DNA of 64,000 nucleotides from Nematopogon swammerdamellus (Eukaryota > Arthropoda > Insecta > Lepidoptera > Adelidae): the NCBI GenBank assembly GCA_946902875.1, contig OX336339.1:21917349-21981348 (forward strand), written 5' to 3'. Positions within the stretch are counted from its first letter, which is position 1; each line of letters opens with the position of its first letter. The position numbers and the translations under genes are program-made. Positions 36,201-48,200 of the stretch are shown here, piece by piece. The notes below the pieces were generated by a model. The model had not been told where the DNA came from. It did no database searches and saw nothing but the letters and a program-made list of their open reading frames with translations.

Positions 36201-39200
36201 ACGTCAGTATGTATATTATAGCCCTACCTTTAGGATGCAGATTATTGTATTGCGTCTTTCTAACCAACCAATACTTCAATACTTTACTACAGAAATAGTA
36301 CTACATATATAACACTACAATAAAATGCATTTCTTCCTCTTTCATTTGGTGGGTTTCGCTCCTCGGTAGCTGCTGGACTGGGAGTGCGATTTGGACGGTT
36401 TTTTAACCTCAGACGCAAAAATAGGGGTGTTATTAGTTTAACGTGTGTATTTGGGTGTGTCTCTCTGTGGCATCGTAGCTCCCAAATGGATGGACCGATT
36501 TGGATGCGTTTTTTTTTATTAGAATGCTGGTTTATCGATGGTTCTTAGCTATGTTTGTAATCAAGTAATAAGTTATCAAAAAATTTATTATCTTAAAAAG
36601 TGAACCGATATGCATGCGGTTTTTTTTTAAAGCTTGAAATAAAAGTTAAATTACAAATTTTAAAAACCTCCGACCCTTATAAAATAAAAAATATTTTCCG
36701 TTTACTTACTTAAAGGAGATGGGGGTAAATAAAAATAAAAACTCAGAGCTGCGCGGGAATTAACTTAGCGGTCCCCCAACTCCTTTAAGTAAGTAAACTG
36801 GAATTATTTACTTTTTAAGGGTCGGAGGGTTTTTTAATGTAGAATCTAACTTTTATAGACATTTATGGGCAGACGCCCGGGCTTCCAGCAAAACGAACGT
36901 GCAGGCGATTAAGGGTAAATGTACAGATGATTTACGGTTCAGTGCCTCAGCAAACTAACCGGTTACCATTTTGTTCGCAGCCACAACATGGGCGTCACCC
37001 TACCCCAAGGAATGCAACAAGGGCCCTGGATACTGGTGCACCCACTTAAGGTAACTGAAAAAATAAACCGGCCAATGCGAGTCGGACTCGCGCATCGAGG
37101 TTTCTGTACCACCACATAATTGTCCGATTGTTATTAGGTATACTTTAGAGTTTGCACTATATCACACCAAGTTTGACGCTTGTTTGTCTGTCCGTCCGTC
37201 CGTCCTTAAGGGCTGTATCTTTTGAACCGTGATAGGTAGCCCGTTGAAATTTTCACAGAATAATGTGTTATTATGGCGCATATGCCGTGTCCAGATTGGT
37301 ACTTATGCACTAAATGCTGGTCGATGGATACACCTGTGAAAAAATAGTCAGTGTTTTCAGTTTATTCAGTGTAGTTGGCACGGCCAAAGGCAAGTGGTTC
37401 GTTAGATAGAAAATGCTGTTTTGCTCCACAAATATTTTACTAGAAAAATAACACAATGAATACAGGTATTTGATATGCAAAGGCGGACTTATACCTTGAA
37501 GAGATTTACGACCGTTAGGTATGTGAAATGTGTAAATAAAGGAATGTAGGTGCCTAGTAGCAAAGATAAGATATGAACATTTATGCATGAACAATAAAAT
37601 TTAACTTCTAAAATATATTTATATAAGAAAACTTGCAAAATATATTTTGCAAGTAATACAAGGTTATAATAAATGGAAACTATGAGGCATATAGTGTAAA
37701 GAGAGAGAGATAAGGAGTCAGGTCATGTTAAATATATGTATGGTAATAGGTAAATCGTACATACATACGTACATTTATAATATGTGTACTAATATTTCAA
37801 AGTTTTAATAAAGTACATATACCAATAAATATTCTATTCTATTCTACAAGTTACATACATATTATCACTCACGCTGAATCTCGACAATCGGGGGTAAGCA
37901 GAGTAATCGGTGTTGTGCTGCAAGAACTCTGGTAAATTACAGCACAACACCGACCACCACGTTTCGCAAAGTATTCGAACAAGATTCAATCGATCAAGCA
38001 GCAAGTAGCCTTACTTGCTGCTTGATCGATTTTCGATTCGACTTACGAAGACCCACCTGCTTACTGCACGACTCGGTGGAAGTACTGTGCTAAGGTGAGA
38101 GGTGGCGAGCCTGTCGCCCTTTAGCACGGCATCTTGTCCTTATCGCTTAGTCGCCTTTTACGACATGCATGGGGAGAGATGCAGTGGGGCTGTTCTTTTT
38201 AAGTACCGGCTCCACACGGTACAAGTTACTTAAAAGTAAATTGACAAAAGTACATACATACATACATAACACACGCTGTATCCCGACAATCAGGGTAAGC
38301 AGAGTAATCGGTGTTGTGCTATAAGGACTCTGGTAAATTACAGCACAACACCGACCACCACGTTTAGCACAGTATACGGACAAGACAACTATCAAACAGC
38401 AAGTAAGACACGAAGAACCCGCCTGCTGCATGACTAGGTGGAAGGACTGCGCCAAGGTGAGAAGTGGCTAGCCTGTCGCCCTTTAGGGCAATATCTTGTC
38501 CTTATCTCTTAGTCGCCTCTTACGACATGCACGGGGAGAGATGCAGGGGGGCTATTCTTTTTAAGTACCGGCCCCACACGGTACAAAAGACAAAAGTATA
38601 AAGTTAATAACATATTGTTATTAACTTTTAAGTAGTAAAGTTGTATTGTTTTGTACAGGAATGCCCTAGAATGCGACGCCGTGGGCCACTGTCTCCAGAC
38701 AGTGTGGACGAAACAGAAATACCCTGTCGACTCGGACCCCGTAGCCGTCCAGTTCACGCACCTGTTTGAAGAGATCCGACACAGGCACAATGATTTCACA
38801 GAAGTAAGCAAACCTTCTCATTTACTGCTTAAAATATTATGTACATACATATCATCACACTAATTTTCCAATGGGATAGTCAGAGACAACATATCAACTC
38901 CACGCGCCACGATGCTAACGGCGCCTCTTCCACACTCATCCATTACTTGTCTTACACCATAAATCTCTTAGTCTCATCTCATCCATTTTTCCAATGTGAC
39001 CTGCTGTAGAATTTTCACAGATTCATGAGTATGGTACACCTTTATGGTGTAAATAATATTATTAAGAGCAGTAGTAGGAAAATATTTATAATACTTAGGC
39101 CCAATTGCGCCAACACGAATTTAGAGTTAAGTAGCGAGTTATGGATTTAAACGCAGTTCCCACAGTCAACGGGTACTAGCTTAACGAGTTAAACTGATTT

Positions 39201-42200
39201 ATATCGTTAAATTCGTGTTGGCGCAATTGGCCCTTATAGTACTAACAAAATATTGTGACTTGTGAAGTTTGTTTGTCAGTACATATTCCCATTTAATTAG
39301 GGGAATTTTCGATGTATTGAAGCTCGGAGGTATTCAAGAGTAGGTGGCCTACCTACCTATGTATAAAATATACTTACAGAAAATTATTTACTATTAAATA
39401 ATTTTCTGCAAGTTCGATACATTGTAGTGTTAATTTAAGATGTTGAGAGTTTCAATGCGATCACCACGTTCTCTCCGCTGCTCTTTCAGTGTGCTCTTAA
39501 TTTAAATAAGATGTTGAGAGTTTCAATGCGATCACCACGTTCTCTCCGCTGCTCTTTCAGTGTGCTCTTAATTAAATAAGATGTTGAGAGTTTCAATGCG
39601 ATCACCACGTTCTCTCCGCTGCTCTTTCAGTGTGCTCTTAATTAAATAAGATGTTGAGAGTTTCAATGCGATCACCACGTTCTCTCCGCTGCTCTTTCAG
39701 TGTGCTATTAATTAAATAAGATGTTGAGAGTTTCAATGCGATCACCACGTTCTCTCCGCTGCTCTTTCAGTGTGCTCTTAATTAAATAAGATGTTGAGAG
39801 TTTCAATGCGATCACCACGTTCTCTCCGCTGCTCTTTCAGTGTGCTCTTAATTAAATAAGATGTTGAGAGTTTCAATGCGATCACCACGTTCTCTCCGCT
39901 GCTCTTTCAGTGTGCTCTTAATTAAATAAGATGTTGAGAGTTTCAATGCGATCACCACGTTCTCTCCGCTGCTCTTTCAGTGTGCTCTTAATTAAATAAG
40001 ATGTTGAGAGTTTCAATGCGATCACCACGTTCTCTCCGCTGCTCTTTCAGTGTGCTCTTAATTAAATAAGATGTTGAGAGTTTCAATGCGATCACCACGT
40101 TCTCTCCGCTGCTCTTTCAGTGTGCTCTTAATTAAATAAGATGTTGAGAGTTTCAATGCGATCACCACGTTCTCTCCGCTGCTCTTTCAGTGTGCTCTTA
40201 ATTAAATAAATAATTATTTGCATGGCACAGAAAGAGCTGCAGCAGGTACTGGAGATAAACTGCAACGGCATACGCCAAGGTGCGGCGGCTCGCAAGTGCA
40301 AGGAGTACCTCTCCGGTCTGGCAGCCGAGCTGAAGACCATGCTGGCCAGCGAGATGCCGTCGGCGGCCGTGTGCAGCGTACTGGGTGTCTGCAACAACCC
40401 TAAGATGGATCATCTGTTGGCGCCGGTGAGTGCACATTGCTATGTGGGCATCTAACCCTCCAATTCTTTTAAATCTGAATTCCCTCATTTTGGAGATAAT
40501 CACAACAGCAATGATGGTGTGGCAAATCAGTTGATGCTGTTGAACAACAGTACACAATATGTATGTCTATTATCCTTAATCCTTAACTTTAATAAAATCG
40601 AACGTCTGCTTTCTGTCTGTCTGTATGTATGTTTGTCTGTCCGCTTATAACTCGAGAACCACTTAACCGATTTTAATATAGTTTGCTTCTACGGATAGCT
40701 TGGTTCTTCCCATCAATTATAGGCTACTTTTCATCACGTTAAATGGCTTATGAGGTTAGCAGAGAAGTCAAATATGAGAGCGGGCGGAGCCGCGGGCTCA
40801 GCTAGTATATACATATATAATAATATGCGTATTAAAATATTTATGTAGTATTCGTTTGTAGTTTATCATATTATTGCTTTGCCACAAACTATTCTTGGTC
40901 GCCTGCATATACTTCTCCCACATCCCAAAGGTTAGTTGGAATAGAATGCCTCACGGCATTAAGCTCGCCTGTTGTGCCTAATTTGTGTTCTGTAAACCGC
41001 GGGCCCGACTGCAGCCAAAATGACCAAAATGACCGCGAATACCAACCATAGTAAGCCAAAATTTAACAAATTCATACAACGCATATAAAATTGGAACGAA
41101 ATATTTGTCATCAACTTGCATACAAAATTTGCTCGAACACAATATTAGTCACCAGTGTTCATTTCCTATATTCACTCATTCATACTCTCTGTTCCGACCA
41201 AGATAATATAAATTACTCACTGGATCAACACACTTGTTTGTTACATACAGAGAATTATATTTACTGAAATTGAATACACTCTCATCAATATGCCACTGTG
41301 ATCTCATTATGACTGACGACCAGTAAATAGCTTATCAAACATATGGCCTAGCTCAGGGGTTCCCAAAGTGTGCGTCGCAAAGTCCTGAACACCTGGAGCG
41401 TTGTCGCAATCGCAGCAAGAATATAAATTAGTAACTGAAATTGTGCATAAGTTAACGTTTTAATTTATCATACGTCAAGGTGAAATTTTAAATTTGCTGG
41501 TAATTTAACGGTGCATTCGTCATTGTTTGCAATAGTTAATTCGATGAGTTTCTGAAGCCTGTCATATTTCTGTTAATTTATGACTTCATGCATTCTTCAA
41601 TACATAATTGATTTTCCTAAAAGTGTATATAACTCAAAAGGGGGCGCAAAGAAATTAAAACATATCGCACCCCGGCTAAAATTGTGTCATAAGTCAAAAA
41701 AACATGTTTTTGTGTTTAGTATACAGAAAAATTCAAAATTAAATTCTCTACGTTCTGAAATACCGCCATAAGTCGTATGTTGTGAAATGGCGCCGGTAGA
41801 CGACACGCGACCCTTTTACACACAGACCTTTATGAGCACATCCAAGCCCTAATAGTGTCATTTCTTCAGTTCAGACGTGTGGACGTGTCGCATGTTTCCC
41901 TACCGAGTGTAAAATAGTGTCGCAACAAGGATTGGTACGGTTTTTTTGAACAGGTAAGTAGCGATTTATAACTACGTATTCTACAAATAGTGCATGATTT
42001 GGAATTATGACGGTATTTTGAATAAACTTGAATACATATTTTTTCGATAAGTGTTCTGCAATGGTGTAGGTTTTCGCGGTATAACTCTATTGTTGAACAA
42101 TTTTAAAGAAATGTTATATATGTTCTAATGAAATAGAGAAGGTTTTTAGATTGCCGCACTATTTTTGAATAAACTGAGGCATGTTTTTCGTAAATTGACT

Positions 42201-45200
42201 TGTAGTAAGTGCAAGGTTTCATGATGTAACTGTATTGTTGAAGAAATTGAAAGAAATATACTGAGTAATTTAATTAAATAGAGGACGTTTTTTAGATTAA
42301 AATAGAGGACACACTGTTTTTGAATAAACTGAGGCTCGTTTTTCGTCGATTGCTTTATAGCATTATATTTGTATGAAATAAAAAATTTCAAAATAATTAA
42401 CTCTATAACACACAAATATTTCATTACTGGGCACACTCAAAACGAAGCTGATAGCGTCCATTCCATGATTGAAAAAAAACGTCAGGAAAAGTTTAAAATG
42501 TGGTAAAATTTATGTTCCGCCGGTTTAAAAAGACCGGTGAACGTTATGTTGTCAATGAATTGGATCACAAAGACTTTATCTCATTGAAAAAAACTGACAG
42601 ATTCGTTGGCAGTGACTCTAAATAAGGTTAAAATAACAGAATTCAAAGCCTTTAAAATAACCAAAGAAAATTCAAACACACTTTATTACAAGACGTCTTA
42701 CAAGGATCTAAATTATTCAGAAACACAGATAACGAAAAAGAGAAGCACGCTCTTGCCTCAGTTGCAACCTGCATATAAGACGAAAGTTAATATCAAAGAA
42801 AATAAAAAGAAAGATCTGACGACTCTTATTAATGTAAGCCACATTCCTCAATTTTATGCACCTTTTTATGAGAATCAAGATGTTATTAACATGATTGTTA
42901 AGGTTATAATGTAAGATGTATGGCAAGATAGATAAGAAGTTAAAAAAATATAAAATTTTTAGTTGGTTTTTAGTTCTAAATTGGAAGAATGAACAATGAT
43001 AATTCATAAATAATTTGACAGTTAACCTAAATTTATTTTCGTGTCTTCTACATCCAACATTTGTGTCTTTAAACGTGAGAATTTTGCTATGTTTGATATT
43101 TTTGGTCAATAAAGCGAGTATTAATTCAAATAATAACTTTTATTTCAAAAATACTGTCACAACTCAAACTTTTCAGGCCAATCTTTGCTGAAAACTTCAT
43201 TTGGATTTTGTTTTTAAATAGGCAAAATTATTGCGAATACGATGATATATAACACTTATTAGTTTCACTAAAAGGATAATATATAATTAACAAAATAATT
43301 TTTTTTTTACATTGCATTAGTTTTTTGGCTCTATTGAAAAATTTACATTTTTGAGTTAAGCCCCTATTTTAGCCGGGGTGCGATATAGAGTGATTCATAG
43401 CATAAACAAAGTTGGTAACCCAACCTTGGTTAGTTTTTGTCAGCCTCGGTAGCTCAGTCGTGCGGTCGGTCGACTCCCGAACAAATCTAAATTCGTTCAT
43501 TTACGCTATACGTGCCTGATTGGGTCATCAAACTTTATATATGTACCTAATTTCACCTATTTCCGTGCAATAGATTTGGAGAAAATAAGTTGTGACGGAC
43601 AGACAGACAGACACAAGCGTGATAAGGATATCGTCGCCTAAGTATCAACACCGTGGAAGTCATTTTTGGCCATTTTACAGGAACAACAAAAAACCTATTA
43701 TTTCGCAAGTTTTTCAAGCATCTTTATTTTAAATTATTACAGGGTATTAAGGTAATATTCCAAATCCCATGAAAGAAAAATAAATGACAAATTCACCTTT
43801 ATTCAGTATGTTTGGTGACATACGCGGTGTTATCATTATCGTCATCTCATCATCAAAACAATCCGAAGCGGGTGACTTCCGCGCTGTACATTCTTAGCCC
43901 TCTACGGCATCTGATTGGTCGTTAGGCATTTGAGCAACCAATTAGAAGATGCGTCTTTGAATCCTCTATCCAATGACATTAAAAATTTTTTTCCGTTTAA
44001 AAATGACTTCCTCGGTGTTGATACTTAGGCGACGATATAGTTTATTCCTCTTTTGAGGTACGAAACCTTAAAAGGCACACGAAGCGAAGCCGCGGGCAAA
44101 AGCTGGTGCGTACATAATATTTACGGTCCATGTTTCGTCTTTCTTTTCTTGGTCACTCGCTAGTCCCGACCTCGATTAACACCCTCCTCTACTGCCGATG
44201 GGCCCGGATATGTTCGGTGAAGCCATCGCAAGCTTAGTTGTTGTTGTTTGTTGTTGTTGTTTTGGTTTGGGTTTGGCTCTAGGCCTGCAAACTAATCCCG
44301 CTTGGTTGGGGACCTTCGTGCAAAACCCCGCAGTCTCCAGCTACCCCAGCCAGCCTATGTCTTCCATGGAAGCCACAAGTCGACCGGGGTGTCTGCAGGC
44401 CGCTTATCCCTTAGTCGCCTTTTACGACATGCACGGGTAGAGATGCAGTGGGACTATTCTTATTAAGTACCGACCCCACACAGTACCGCAAGCTTAGTTC
44501 CACACCTTCTAAATGTATTGGATGTATGCGTACTTTTGTAGTTAGTTTCGCATGTTTTGCGGTTCAGGACTAACTTTATCACTGCTTGGTGACTCAAAAA
44601 GTCAACCCGATTGCAGTCAGCAGTGAGTGATAATATTCGCGCCTCATTCATTCTGTTATCTATGGACTTTTCTTTTCAGAAAAACAACAAGGCGAAGAAA
44701 CCCGCATATAAAGGTAACAAAGAAACTTTAAATCTTAAATTAGATTGTAATTTATTCGGTTGTAAATTGAAAACAAACTTACCGTGACAGTGTTTTGTTT
44801 AAAGTATGAATATATCATTTTGGCAATTAGGATACTCACACTTTTTACCCGACTTCGGTGCAGCCAAAAGGAAGAATAAATAAAATATACACAAATATGT
44901 ATGCATATGTTGACAGTAAAACAAATGTGATAGGAAGGTCTGAAAGTGAACAGTTTTAAAGTGGTGTGGTGTTTAATTTTCTACCCTGCCCCAGCGCCCG
45001 TAATATTTTTAATAAACTATAATACCACATACAGTTATACATATAATTTATCGGACACTCCTGCGAAAGAAAACACCATGAGGAAACAATGTACGCTGAT
45101 AATGTAAAGGCTATGCCGTGTACAACATTGATTGAATTAAATAGCTTTCTGCAATTTATCCGCATTCTCTACAGCAGAAAATGTCATAGATACAATACTA

Positions 45201-48200
45201 ATATTTTTACTCGTCCTCGGGACTTTGGGAGGTCATACATAAGTCCTTTTCATGGTATTAACTTCATCAAATGATATTTTTTCTAGAACAAGGATACATC
45301 GTAAAATCAAATACATTTTATTTCGTGCAGATATACTTGCTAGGCAAAACATTTTTTTTTTATTTATTTAGGAATCAAACAGTACATACACTTGAGTCTA
45401 CGAATTAAACCGGTGAAGATTCCTTTAACAAATTAGAAAAAAGAGAGATTTAAAAAAATAAACAAGGTAAATATCAATTTTAGGCATAGCTTACAATTGA
45501 TATTAATTTTAGATTAGTTTTAGTGTATTAGTGTATAGTTGTATTTTTTGTGGTATTAAAATAAAAAAGTTACCTAAACCACTATTGATATACATACAGA
45601 AATGTACGGAACTAAAGTAGGTAAACCAAGTCTTCCTCTTGAAGTACATTATAATAATTATATTGTTTTCCGCAGATGGATTTCAACTTCTGGGATCAGA
45701 CCGTTGCACGTGGGGACCTTCCTATTGGTGTGCCAATCTGAGGTAACTATTCATGTGGTGCTTTTATATCCTACCAATATGGACGGGTTGAACCACCTTT
45801 TTTTTTTTATGGAAACGGACACGCTTGGCTACATCACCTACAACATCCGTGATGTCAGCCCATAACACCGGGTGAACTTGTTGCCATGTCAGTGCTTCCC
45901 TTCGGTCGTGCCGGATACACTGAACTGGACGGGAAACACAAACTATTTACATAGCCGTTTCGACCGACCTTTCATTCAGTGCGGTGGTACCAACCCGGGC
46001 GGGTTAAACCCTACCACCTAGTAATATAAGAAGGGGGAGTCGTATCCCTTAGTCGCCTTTTACGACATACACGGGGAGAGATGCAGTGGGGCTATTCTTT
46101 TAAAGTACCGGCCCCACACGGTACAAAGTAAGAGAAGGCAAGGGGCCTACAGTTTTACGTGGAATCTGAACCACGGCCAGCCTCAGCTGTCGGACGGTCA
46201 CCTATCCAAAGTACGACCACGCCCTGGTGTGCTTAACATCACAATCGAACTGTGATGCATCGTGCCACCGAGCTACCGAAGCTTACAACTTTGAGAAATT
46301 TTTGTCTGCGATGTTATGTCTGCTCATTAATTTCCTGTTCTCTCGAATAATCACTTACTGCAAAGTCTTATCAAGTTATCAAGCTATACTAATTGGTAAT
46401 TAATAATAGAACTCATCACAGCTTCAACTATTGTAAGCTATTTATACATCATTACGTTTATATATAAGTTATCTTTCAACAAAAAGTATTAGGTACTCAA
46501 TGAATTGAGCATATAGGCAGGCCTCACGCACTCTATGTACTTGCGCCCGCTAACTACCTACCGACCGACCGCCGGCGGTCTAATTCAGTAGAAATTCGTC
46601 AGCCGCGCGAAACATACCTACACGCTCGCCCACGCAACTGGGCGCAACTGCAAAGCAATAATGCACTTTACACTCGATCGTTTAGGTACATTTTCGCACG
46701 CAGCGATTGGCGACGTGAAGCAGTAGGCTATTAGAGCTGAAGGATGGGAACTTTTTCTATGGAGTGATTTATCTGTTACGAAGTAATTATTAAGTAATCT
46801 GTGATATACATTGATGTCTAATTTTATAGATCGAACGTCGCGCGATTTAACCTGTACTACGTTTCGTCTTAATAAGTGTGCGTGCATTCACACACAGTAT
46901 TGTGATACTCACACAAGCACACACTTACATCATATAGTCGTTTCATGTCCGTAAACGGCGGGCATCGGAGCGCGCCGCGCCTCCTGCCACGAGATACTTT
47001 CGTGTTTGCATTTTACACACCGCCATGCTGTCACGTGACGCGATCCCTACGACGTTACTGTCGCGTTCTCACTTGCCTGCAGATGATAAGAGTGAGCGAG
47101 AAAGTTGTCATCGCTCGCCCATCGGCGCGATTGTCGTATTTCCGCTCGCTCTTATGATCAGTAGGCAGGTGGGAACGAGAACGCGATAGCTACGTCACAC
47201 AAGTCAGCATGGCTTCTTAACACGTCATAACATGCTCAGGCGAAACAAACAACAACGTTTGTCACTGTTACTCTTGCATAAAACACAGCTTTACTCTTTC
47301 TCGTTCGCTCTTTATATTAATTACGTATACAAAAACTGTTTAACATAAAATTTGAGAAAAAAACCAGCAAAATAAATACTTACTGATGGAAGGAGACGCC
47401 ATTCTTTACGTAATTTCGATCTGAGCTGTTACAATACTTGTAACAGCAACCGGGCATGCTGAACACACGCACTTTTGCGCCACAGACTCGGTACAGTAAG
47501 ACTTACGCTCAACACGCGCTGCACACGCCGTATGAAGCGGCTGTCCGTGAAATCTGCAATTTATGCAGTTCTCGTCGAGAACAAATTTGTTCGGGAGTAA
47601 TGTATGGGATGGGCATATCTCTAAATATACATCAATGGTGATATAGGGTAGAAGTGAAGTAGCGGCCGCATTTGTATGGGAACCAACATGTCGCCGTTTT
47701 ACATTCAATACACATGTCCAAGCGTAGGTTACCTACCTATGGATGAAATTATGCAATAAAGAATATACAATATTTTGAACGAACGCTTAATTCAGCACTC
47801 TAAAGTGGTTTCTCATAACAGCGAATGCGCTCTGTCGCACGCGATTTGCTGTTTTCAATTAGACGATCTAGCAGGTCTCTCTGTAAGGTCTCAGTTATTG
47901 ATCAAACTTATCAATTTATTTTTAAATCAATTTAATAAAATGTATGTGAATGATTTATTGTATTGTAAGTGGGGAAGTACAATATTTATTATATTTTTAT
48001 TCATGATTTATAGCCTAAAACAATCTTGAGAAGTGACAGAATGTAACAGTGAAAACTCTATGAAAATTGATAAAGTGGTTCTCGAGTTATATGGATATTG
48101 ATATTTTGAAGTACATTACACGCCTGTAGAAACTTCGCTTTTTTTATTAGGATTAATAAGTATTATTATTATTATTTCTTTTATATTCAGTTCTCACATT

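Noticed and set aside
39439..40208. Regular direct repeats resembling a CRISPR array
   Set aside because: Units are contiguous without spacers, in a eukaryotic intron, and derive from a LINE.
41354..41400. hAT-like terminus 'caggggttcccaaagtgtgcgtcgc'
   Set aside because: The right-hand end and an 8-bp duplication could not be found, so the element is not supported.
42606..42914. 102-residue frame as a host gene
   Set aside because: It sits within 18-bp inverted ends of a transposon relic, next to stops and frame changes in related coding scraps.
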